From Orbicella faveolata (lineage: Eukaryota; Cnidaria; Anthozoa; Scleractinia; Merulinidae): 64,000 nt of DNA. The stretch lies in assembly GCF_002042975.1 (NCBI RefSeq), contig NW_018149014.1, positions 867,462 through 931,461 of the forward strand, read 5' to 3'. How positions within the stretch are numbered: position 1 is the stretch's first letter; each line of letters begins with the position of its first letter. Positions 49,201 to 61,075 of this stretch are shown piece by piece. A model generated the notes under the pieces. That model saw only the letters and a program-made list of their open reading frames with translations, had not been told where the DNA came from and searched no databases. A program made the translations under genes and the position numbers.

Positions 49201-52200
49201 CAAACAATAAACAGATATCAATAGCTCAAACATAAGCTTCAACGAAAATAATTTTTCCAAGGACTTCTCCAAAAGAGTTTGACCAAAGAATGACTTCTTT
49301 CAAAGAACAAAGAGACGCGTTTTTTAACTGAGTAATAAAGCGGGAGAGGAGACCATTGTTTCCAGGTCAGTGTAGTGTGGGGTCGTATGGTAAAAGAGAC
49401 TACAACGGGATAAGAATAGACAAGCCTTAGAAAGATAGATAAGGATTACAGGGACAGTGCCATTGTCTGTCGAAAATTCTCTCTCTTAATTTCCATATTA
49501 TAGCACCAAATGCATCTAAATATACAAATAAACGGGATAAAAGCTTCCTACAGAGCAAAATCGTGCAACTATTTTGGAGAAGAAGTACAGGATTACAAAG
49601 ATGGAAGTGGATTACAGTTCAAAAAATTTGATTTTGTGACAGTACGACAAGACATCAAAATTGCCATTCTGGTTACTGGATCTTAAGTCACTGTCGTTCC
49701 TATTTCTACTTGATTCTTTCTCATCTCTAATCGCTTCTGGTGTCTTTTTCTTTCTACTAAAAGATAGTATAGCCAGTTTATAAAAGGTTCTTGGCCATAG
49801 TTATAAAATACGACCTATTAGCCGGGATGCCGCCCCCCTAAAGGAGCTACGTCACGGTAAGCGCATCTTAAAAAGTGTGGGCTAGATTTTTCAAGTTCGT
49901 CGTTTGTAATCCGTGTCAATCTTGCCCATCCTTAACCACCTTTGTTCCTTTATGGTTAATTATTATCTCTTTGGTGTTTTTCTATCTTACTAAACTACAA
50001 TTTTTAGGTTTCCTTCTATTTAAAGGTAATTTTGTACGTGGCCAAAATAACTCCAGATGCCGTGACTGAGCTCCTTAAAGAGCGACGAACTTAACTTGAA
50101 CAAAATTGCACACCTTTTTGAACATCTACAAAGGTTTCTTTTGCTACTTAAACTGTTCAGCATTGTAGAACAAAACCTTCACGACTCCTACCTCACAAAG
50201 CGACAGTTTTTCTTTCATTTCACTCAGTCCCGACGCCACGCCCAGCTCCCACTCGCCCAAAGACGTTTCCACCTCTTGCAAAACGTGCATACAGCTCTGA
50301 ACCTGCGTTTGAAAATCTTGTTGCTGAACGATGTATCGAATCAGCTCCTCCTGCTTCGCCAGTGACTTACGGATCACGTTCGCCTGCAGCTCTTCCAGCG
50401 CGTTTAATTGGCTTTCCAGGAACGCCCGGTCCTCATCCGGCACCTTATCTAACAGCAGGCGGCCATTGGTCAAGAGCTCTCCCAGTTGAGGCTGGGTTTG
50501 CTCTAGGTCGTCACAAAGCGTCTGTTACATGAAATCAAGAAAAAGGTCATCATGGGATTTGTAAAACTTTATGTAATATTTCAAACATGAAAGACGGTGT
50601 TTGACCACATTTCCAAACACCGAAAAGAGAGGTGAAATACGATGCGTAGCGGAGTATTTTTAACGATCTTCAAGGTGGTTGGATATGTGGTCAAGCACTG
50701 TCTTCAGTGTTTGATATACCTTCTCAATCGAAATTAAAAAGAAGGAAAAAATAAAATCGCAAAAATCTACATAAGATCAGATATCCAAACACCGTCATGA
50801 TCACGATTTCCATTGCTTAAACAAGATGCATTATTGATGAGTTTGAGAAAGTTAGATCAAGTACTTTAAAGGGGCCAGGTCACAGTATTTTGTTTAGCGT
50901 GAAAAAACACGCGAGCGTTCAATTCTTTGTACCGACGCTCGTGCAAAATTAGGTGTTCACACAATGTTTTGCTTCACGAACTGCTGTTTAGAAAAAGAGT
51001 TGCGTTGCTGGATTTACAGCAGCCCGATGCAGTTCAAATATTTTAATTTTGACCTCACGTCCCTGCCGAAACAAACCTTGACTTTAGCTAGCTGTTCCTC
51101 CAACACTTTCAGCTCTGCTGTGCTGATAATCGCTGCTCCCAAACTGATATCAGCGTTGCGTAACTCTGTTAACCGTTGATCAAGCTCCTTCGTGAAGTCT
51201 GACCACTCGCCAATCTCGCCCTCTACAACCTGCACTTTGCTAGAGATCTTTTCCTTGACATCGGACCAGCGTCGTTGGAGAGTCTGTAGTTTCCCGTCGA
51301 TCGTCACTCGCCCTTCGCTGTTGCAACGCTCACGAAGCCGTGAGCCTCGTTCGTGTACATCCGATAGCTGAGCCATGTGGCCTTCAAAGCTGTTTGCGAC
51401 GGCCTGGAAAGGACAGAATTCGAGTCAGTAAGTAAAGACAAAAGGAAAGGAAAGGAAAAGAAGAATCGGATGATGAAGGTATGGAAAGATGAATCGTGCA
51501 GAGAGAAATCACAGTTCCTTATCATATGGTATCCTATGTATATAAGTGTTGATGACATTAGCTTCCATATTCCGCGAAGTAACGACGAACAACACAACAT
51601 ACGGAACTTGCATTGCACCCTTAAACTTACCTTCAGTTTAGCAAGTTGATTCTGGAGTCCATTATATCCTGGAACCTTTGTGTTTTCGCTTTCATGAAGG
51701 CACACTTCCGTGTAGTTCAGAACGTCCCCAAGTCGGCCAAGGTCCTCTTCGAAGTCACTCAGTTCAGCTACCATGCGTCTCAGGTCTTTGGTTCTCTCGC
51801 TCACCAACTCTTGCACGCTGTTCCACATGTCATTGATTTGCTCTAGATCTGCTTCTATGGATTGATTCTCTTCAACTTTACTGCTAAGTTCTTGGCCTTT
51901 GACGTTCACGAAATCCAGGACGAGTTCTTGGATGCTCATATCCTTGCTTAAAGTCTAAAAGAAATGTTTGATAAAAGAACAAAATATTAATTCAACGGAA
52001 CGATAGAACACACCCCTGTGTGAGTTCTAGGATGCTCATTTCCTTTTGCAAGTTTTTAAAGAAAATGGTCGGAAAATGGTTAGTGAAAAAAAAAAACCTA
52101 GCAACAAACTAATCAACACCAACTTCTCGGTGTAACGAACTTTGATCAAGCGAAGTTAACATCAGGAGCCACCTCATACAATGATCCAATTTATGTCTGA

Positions 52201-55200
52201 TTAATAAACGAGATGCCCCCTCCTATACCACTGATGTTTTCTTACTTATGCTAAGTTAGAAATTATTTTGTTTTCGTTTCACCGCAGAGTGATTAGACAA
52301 CAAACGATTTTTTGGAGATAACGAACCACCGGATGCATGCATAACAAACCTGCCAAGGTAAGTCAGATAACATCTTTTTTCATGTTCGACCCGACCTTGC
52401 GGTAGATTAACAATGGAACAAAACTTTTGGAACCGCAATTAGCCTTATCGCTATCACTTGTGATTATGACGGACTAAATTAATAATGCTCATGATGGTAA
52501 GCAACATGCAAAATTATCTCCAGATTGAAAGAAACCTCTAAATAAAGATTTGCAGTGGGGAGAATCCGCAGAAAACTACCAGCAACTCGTCGACAAATTA
52601 TTTAAATTCTTTCTCTTACATAACAATTTCACACTGCAGCACCAGCACAAAAAAACACAAGGAAGCCAAAATGCAGTACCCATGGTTAATACTGGTCAAA
52701 CATTTTACGGCCACAATTCGTAAAATCTACGTTTTTTCACTCTGGAGAAAACATATTTTCGTATGACAATTTTAAGAAGTAATTACGTATAAAGTGATTA
52801 AACATCCTGAACTCAATTTACATTTCTTACACTTTCTCTGTCAGTCAAAGCTGAACATGCGCATTACCTTTTTCGCCTCCAACTTATCCCTAAGGGCCTC
52901 AAGGTTAGCTGGTCCAGAGAATGCCTCGCTGTGAGCTCGCTCCAGGTCCCCCAGCCACTCGGCCAGTTTGTCTCTGTTTTCTTCGAATTCATTCCACATT
53001 TGAATGGTTTCCTCAATCACGCCTTTGATCGAGGGCGTCTCCTGACAGAATTCGGCCCAGTCCTCCTCTAACTGGTTCAACTCGCTTTCCACGCTAGCCT
53101 TACTCTGGCCCGAGATGACCTGGAGCAGAATGTCACCCTTGCTATAAACTTCGCCTATCAGCTGATCGTTTTTGTCCATTTCGTCAAGAAGCATCTGACA
53201 TGTGAAAGCGCAAGAGAAGTCAGTTGTTTTGCCTTTATAAAATGATATTTGTTAACGGAGCTACGCCACGGTTTGTGCGTCATGAAAAGTTTAGCATACA
53301 TTTTTCGAGCTCGTCGTTTGCAATCCGTGTTAATCTTCTCCATCCTTTACAACCCTTGTTCCTTTATGGTTTATTATTATCTCTTTGATGTTTTTATATC
53401 TTAGTAAACTATTGCATTCAGGTTTTCTTTAAAAAAAGCAACTTTAGTACGCGGCCAAAATGACCCAAGATACCGTGACTGAGCTCCTTTAAATTGACGG
53501 GACAACATGGCAAGAACACGGTGATATAGTTTAAAACATCAAGGAAGTATTCAAGGATCTTTCCATGGCAAGAAGAGTTTATATCCACAGTGTGTCATAA
53601 CATGCATTCGTTTCGAACCAAGAAGAAAATCAAGGTAAGAGAGTGAATCCACCTTTTAGGCCTTACACCCAAGGTAATCCCCCTTAAGTTGTTTTTAGAC
53701 ATGGTACCCAGGTCTTCCCATTTCTTATTGAAATATCAAAGAAAGCATCCCTAAAGTGTTAAAAGTTTTCCTTCCCTTTGTAAGCAAAACATAAACAAAT
53801 CCACCATGAAAACATCCACGCAAGGCGCGAGTAACATCCGTGGATGAACAGGGTACCATGTCTAAAAGTAACTTAAGAGGGATTTCCTTGGGTATAAGAC
53901 CTATATGGGGGATTCACTCTCTTACCTTGATCTTCTCTTGTTTCGAACTCACCTGCAGCTCGTTGTTCATCTCTTCGAGACTGCTCCTGTTCTTGTATGG
54001 TTCCCTGCATCTCTCCAAGGTGGCCAAAGCAGGACCAAACCACGCACCCCACTCCTGCACGGCAATAATGTACCCGCTAAACTGTTCAACCACAAATTCA
54101 ATTTCAATGTCCATATCTTGTGCTTGTGGATTGACCTCCTCGAGTTTTACTCCAGCCTCTTCCAAGGTTTTCTCAACCGAAGCTACGTCTAAATTCTTCT
54201 TGAGCATATCTTCCTTTAAGTCGTCTAGCTCGGATCTCTGAGATTGTAGTTTGTCCTCCAAAGTCTACGAAATGACGAACAAAAACTACATGTATAGGAG
54301 AATCTTTGCTGACGTCATTGTTTACATTTGTCCTCACTAACATACGACTTTACGCAGAGAAGGCACCACGCTCTACATGAATTGACTACAAACATTTAAC
54401 GAACTTGTGAAACTTAGTAATTGGTGAAATTTTTCGCTCTTTGGGTGCAATATTCGAGGAGAAATAGGCTTTCAAAAACTGCAAAATGTCTGGGTGGCAA
54501 AAGCGCTATTGAACTCATACATTCTTTGTAAAATTTTGAGTTTTTAAACCTGCTTCGCACAAAAAGTATTAAATACATCGGGATCAAATTCTTGGGACAG
54601 ATAATCCTGTTGTCCCCTTCCAATATTCAGAACTAATGTGTTCGTAGCTCTATCAGAAACTGAATCACTTATGCTAATGAGGCAGATATTGTAAACAAAT
54701 ATTCCCCTAAAGAACCGCAATAAAATGATTCAGCTGGCCAGACGTCCTCAGTAGCTCAGTAGTTAGTGCGTGCGAGCAGTGTGCAGGAGCTCACAACTGA
54801 TTAAAATCTCGTCACTTATAAATTGCATTAAAAAGGAACACGCTTTAGTAAAGATTTACGGTTTCAAATGTTTTCTCTAACCAATAGTAAGTAAGTAAGT
54901 AAAACTTTATTTATGCAGGGTGGCCCATTCAGCACAGTGGCTGGTATCCAGAGGGGCCCTGCTAAATACAATTTCTAAAAATATAAAACGTCTAATAGTA
55001 TAAAATAGTTATAAAAATAGAGTTAAAAAAAAGCTAACGTCTAGTAGTTGAAATAGTTATATAAAAAAGAGTTTAAAAAATTGAAACGAGTTACAAGCAT
55101 GAACTGGTAGGGAAAAAAATAGATATCATAAATTAGGTGCTATAAATAAAATGGGCTTTGACNNNNNNNNNNNNNNNNNNNNNNNNNNNNNNNNNNNNNN

Positions 55201-58200
55201 NNNNNNNNNNNNNNNNNNNNNNNNNNNNNNNNNNNNNNNNNNNNNNNNNNNNNNNNNNNNNNNNNNNNNNNNNNNNNNNNNNNNNNNNNNNNNNNNNNNN
55301 NNNTGCTAGAAGTCCTAGACGCTTATTAACTTTTTTACAAGTAGTGTCTATATGCTCTTTCCAGTGAAGCTGTTCATCGAGCATAGTCCCAAGGTAAGTG
55401 AATAACATAACGCCATGTACGTTGGTTTTCCCAAATTACGTAGCTCAAACTCTCTTACTATAGTAACATGATTAACCTTTAAAGACTAAAATCTAGGTAA
55501 GAAGACTTTGAAAAATGGCAAACCTTGCTCTCCCGGAGTTTTCGCTCCACTTCTTCCACCGAATCATCCGGTGTGTAAGCACACACAGAGAGTCTCTTGC
55601 AAGTGTCTGCAATCCTTTGTATGACGTCATCCAGCAGGGTCTTAATCTCCTCTTCTGTCCTATCAGGTCTTTGTGTGTCTTCGCCTGTCACTGTCTCCAA
55701 GCTCTCCTTAGAACACTTTTCCACCTCGAGTGAAGAGCCCCCTATCTTAGCAGCTACCTCTTTGGGGTAGTCTTGGGAAGATAAAGTGTTCTCTCTGGTG
55801 CGGCTATCTAGAAGGTTCGGCTCGCTGCCTCCTACAAAAACCTCGTTGTTTCCTAGAGCGTTATCGATATATATACCCGCGGTTTCATCGTCCTCGTCGT
55901 CTCTGTTGTCAATGTTGATTGAAAACGTGCTACTCGAGCTCCATAGCGTGTCCATCGAGCATTCATACGAGCTCCTCCGAGCGCGCACGTCCAAAGAGTT
56001 CTCGCTTCCGAATGAGTAACTCCGAAACGCGAAGCGACGCAAAGGACCAGCTTCGGGAAACTCCGTAAGGAACTCCTCCTCGCTATCGTCTTGAATGCTT
56101 AACTGTGGCGGGACAGAAGCTGGACGTTTGAGCCTTCCTAGTGTCTCCTTCTGTTTTCCATCTAATGGGATTCCGGCAAGTTCTTGAACGCTGCCCCATT
56201 CTTGAAAGAAGGGTTGGAAAGATTCGCTCACATCAACATCGACACTATCTGAGAAATCTTCGACAAGCTTCAACGCCTGAAGACTCAGTCTCTTCAGTTG
56301 ATCCTCGCGTGAAGCCACTTCATCCTACAAATAACAAATTACGAAGATATTCAACAAAGTATATTTCAAATTGTGAATGAAAACCCCGGCGAAGCCCTGG
56401 TTCTTCAATGGTAGAGAAAGTCCTCTAGAGAAAGTCCTCTAGAGAAAGTCCTCTAGAGAAAGTCCTCTTGATCAGAAACGTTCGATTTCCTTTTGCCTTA
56501 GTTTCAAAATGGATCATTCCTTAATCAACTTCGCTCTTTGCCACAACAAACCTTTAACTTCTTCCGTCGCACGACAACTTCCGGATTCTGATCCTCTTGG
56601 TCAGCGGTTGTGTTTAACTCCTTCTTGACATCAGAGATCCACTGCTGGATTTCGTCCTTGTCTTTCTCCAGAACTTCAAACTCATTGGCCACTTGCTCAA
56701 GCGCTTGCTGCTTCACTCCAACCTATTCAGTAAAAATCAAAACACCGTCATTAGTTTTCTAGCCAAACGTACTTGTAAAATAGTAAATAGTTTGAGCTGC
56801 TGCACCTGTAAAGTTGTTGACTTCAGTGTACTTGTTGTGGTTCAATATTACCCTTGGTACAATTTGCTATTTTCCTTTGTTCTAGTGCATGATGATATAT
56901 TTATCAATAAGATTATATCCTCTCGATTTCTTTCACGCATTGAAATAGAGAGGGAATAATCTAAGTGTTTTAGTATAAATCTACTAGCCGTTCAAAACAT
57001 TCTCTGGCCACGTATTTTTCCTAACACCTCATTTCAACCAGGGCTACAAACTTACGAAGGTTAGTACTTAACATGATATAAATGTTGCCAACATTTCTCA
57101 AATAGACCTTATCACGGTTTTCGACGCCATCTTGGCGGGTAGGCAAAGCGGTCAGAAATTACAGTGTTTGTATGGGAATCTGATGGCAAATATCTTTTTC
57201 CAAAATTGAATTTTACACAATTTGTGAATCACAATGTTAAAATACTATGTGGAAGATTGTGTTCACCAAGTTTGAAGGATATAGCTTGGCAATCAAATGA
57301 GAGTCTTCTAGCCAAGCTACATCCTTCAAACTTGGTGAATACAATCTTCCACATAGTATTTTAACATTGCGATTCAAAAATTGAGTAAAATTCAATTTTG
57401 CAAAGAGATATTTGCCATCAGATTCCCATACAAACACTTTAATTTCTGACCACTTTGCCTACCCGTCAAGATGGCGTCGAAAACCATGATAAGGTCTATT
57501 CCATGAGAGGTGTTCTTACTCCGAAAAACAGAAACATGTGCAGAGAAAAAAAAAACAATGCTTTACCGAAATTAGAATAGGATAGCCCAAAAAAGGACCG
57601 AAATGATATTCAATTTGCACCTGAAATTTAGCTTCATTCCACGTCTCGTTGACCAAACGCAGCTGCTCCTCGAATCCCAGCATATCCACGAGTCCTTCCC
57701 CTTGTCTTAGTTCCTGCAGCAAGTCAAGTGCTTCCTGATTAACTGCTTCCAAGACTGCTTCATTGTCCAACAGATCTTGACCAACAGCCTGAAACGATGA
57801 TTTCAAAATAATCCTTTAATATATAATTCTTACACATGGTTCTCCACTGATGCGCCTCGGGTACTGGAGCTCCACTATAAAACTTATTCATGAAACACAT
57901 CGATGAAACAAAGGTAGAGCAGAGAAAAACAACACCAGTAAATTGTGATCATAAATGAGATGATGGACTCCTATCTGCAGAACTCGGATTTGTTTTTCCG
58001 AAAGTGTCTGTGTTACTGACAGGAAAATCATCTTCCCACAATTAAATAATTTTCCATTGAAGTATAAACCTGTTTCCATGTGAAAAGGCCCGAGCGAACA
58101 AATCGTATGCACATAGGCATGCAATGCGTGTTTAAACATGTTGATAGCTAAAAAGACGGCCTTGGGTGGCTGTCGCTCTTTCTTGTGCTCATCCATTTGC

Positions 58201-61042
58201 GACTCAATAATTTATATCTCCGATGAAACACGATTATGTAATGAATTCAGTTTTTCCAAACTATGTACGTGCAATTCTATGCAATTCTGAAAAGGAAACC
58301 ATTAAAGCTGTTGTAAAACAAGAAAATAGGTCGAAGCAGAGACGAGTTCAGTAACCTTGCACTCTTCGATCTGCTTTTTGCAGTCATCAGCATTCTTGAC
58401 TTGTCGCTTGGTAACAATCCCGTGGGTATTCTTAAAGAAGGCGTTCATTTTGTGTTTCTGCTCAGCAAACTTGAACCATTTGCCCGTGACTCTCTGGAAG
58501 AACTCTCTCTTCTCCGTGATGTTCTTTTGTAGTGCTTCAAAGCGTTCGATTAACTCTTGGATTTCCTTCATAGCACAGCCGGCCTCGTCGACCTCCATCA
58601 TGTCCTGCGCGGCTCTATTCAGTGCTTCTAGGTCACGCTTGTGGGCGTTCAGTCGATCAAGAATGCCCTGAAACGGCATGGTACATCATCACGCATAAAT
58701 GTAACGCTTATTGTCACACAATGAATGTAACGCTCATTTTCAAACAACGTATAATCTGCTTTTACACCAACTCAAATGTCACACAATGTATAATTAAACT
58801 GCTTACATCAACTTAATTGTCACAGTGTATAACCTGTTTTCATGGACTTAACAGTCCCACAATGTATAATTTAAATGTCACGCAATTTATAAACTGTTTC
58901 CACCAACTTTCCAGAACAGAATTTTGAAGCTACCTGTGACACAATTCTGCCTTAAGAAACTTCCTTATATTTCGATTGTGGAAATTTTAAAGAGAAATTT
59001 ATTTTCAGAATTTCTCTTTATAAGATCTTTTGAGTTCTTGAACATCTTTTCAAGTTCACAATGTCTGTTTAAGTCTACGAATTAGCTTAAACGTTTTAGG
59101 CCGATTGCCGTGAAATACATGCCTAATTGTCTCCAAAATGGTCTGTTTTACGACAAAATATTATACTTCGCCACTCGTCGGTTCAAATGATGTCAAATGA
59201 TGGAAAACCATCTCGACTCTGTTTCCCAGTCTCTCGGTCTCACCGACCACTTTATTGTAGCCGCTACCAGCCAAATCCCTGGGCGACAGGAGGCGGGAGA
59301 TGACAAGACTGCGAGCAGTCTCTCTTTTCCTCGAAAACCGCGGGGAAGTAAGCAAAACAAGTAAGCGTGCGAGCGTGACTGTGAGCGCGACGTGTCACGC
59401 TCACAGTCACAGGATTTTCGAAGAAAAGACAGACAGCTCGCAGTCTAGGAGATAACTGACATTTAAGGCTAACTAATTTTATTGTTCAAATGACATTTTT
59501 GCGTCATCTATTCACAGATAACTCAACGAGCGCTCGTAAAAAATGGTATCTAAAGTGGATCCCGATTTTTCAAATCTCTAAGGGAAACAAAAATTGGTTT
59601 GAAAAACCGGGTAGTTCGAGAAATTGGGGGTAAAATACGAGTGTCCAACTGAGGTGAGGGAGACAACTTTTGGTTGGAGTTATCGGGAGGTTTGTCCAAC
59701 AGGAAGCCATACCTGATATGCAGTAAGTTGATCCTGTGCACTGTCGAGGCGACAGCTTGTCGCGTTCTGCAGTTCGGCGTCTCCTTCTTTCTTCTTTAGC
59801 CACCGAATCATCTTGAGCTTGTTCCTGGTGAAATCCCACCACTTCTTGGCAGTTTTCTCGATGCTCTTTTTCTTCTCCTCCACATCCTGTATCACCGTGT
59901 GCCATTCCATGTTCAGGTTACCGAGTTTCTCGTCGAACGCCACGGCCTGCCCGGAGGATTCCTGCTGCAGCATCAGATGTCCTTCCTTCACCACCACGTC
60001 GAGATCAAGACACTGCTGCTTCCAGTAATCCACCTTAGCCTGGATTGGGGTTGAAACAGAAGTGACAGAATAGTAGTTAATGGAATAATAGCAAAGAATT
60101 TAGAGCCAGGCAGGACTAACACATACGCGGATGGGAAATAGAACTCTGTCTAAGAGCTAGCCCTAACTAACAAATGGCAGATCACATGTGGAGAAGGACA
60201 ATTATGTAGACAAAACTCATTATATGGCTAGCTCCGTGAGCGAGCAAAATGACCCGAATCCTGCGCTGTAATTGGCTAACCAACCGTAATGATGGCGCTA
60301 TATTGTCCCCTCGGGATTACCAGCTGTGTCTCGCAAGAAAATAGTGTTCTTTTTCAATACAATAAATCCTTTATTGCCCAAGCTTGTTCAATCAAGATGG
60401 CTAAATATTGGCCTCATTCTTTTTTTGCAAGATAATGAACCTCGCCTCCGTCGCGGTCCATAATCAAGCGAAAAATGAACTAGGCTAATATCCAGCCATC
60501 TTGACCTCACGCCTGGTTAATAACCCAATATATCTCACCTTAGCCTTTCTGGATTCCTCTTTGATTTTCTCCAACACTGTCGGTGGTATATCCTTAGCAC
60601 TACTCAGCTTCTCTTCAATCTTTTCCAGGTACTGTACCACCTGTTTGGAGGAGTCCAGGTAATGGCGTGATAAAACCAACAATTGGTACCTTCCGGCAGC
60701 CCATCGGAGCATTTCGTCCCAACGATCGGTTAACTTCGTGAGCTTCTCGCCGAGTCGCTCGGCTTCTTCGCCTTTGCTCGCCTGGAGTCGCACTTCCCGG
60801 CCTTCTTTCACGAGGGATTCGAACGAGTCTTGGCGGCCTCTGAAGTTGGACTGAAACTCCTGGCAACAGAAAAATTAAGAGATCAAATTAGACACCGGCA
60901 GACAACAGCTCGCCAAATGCACTAAAAGACCATATTCGTATTCCCGGTATTGGACTGGAACTAGCTTGCAACTGAGGCTAATGCGGGGAGTCTTTTCAAA
61001 TGCAAATGACTTTTATCTCTTTTTAATGATATTCCCCACATG

Positions 61043-61075
<33 letters not shown>

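Noticed and set aside
54748-54820. Possible functional tRNA gene
   Set aside because: A- and B-box-like words exist, but the arms do not pair into a cloverleaf, so it is kept only as a SINE or tRNA relic.
57164-57437. Two opposite-strand frames encoding almost the same 66-residue peptide (MFVWESDGKYLF...)
   Set aside because: They arise by symmetry from the arms of the 400-bp inverted repeat; there is no independent coding evidence.
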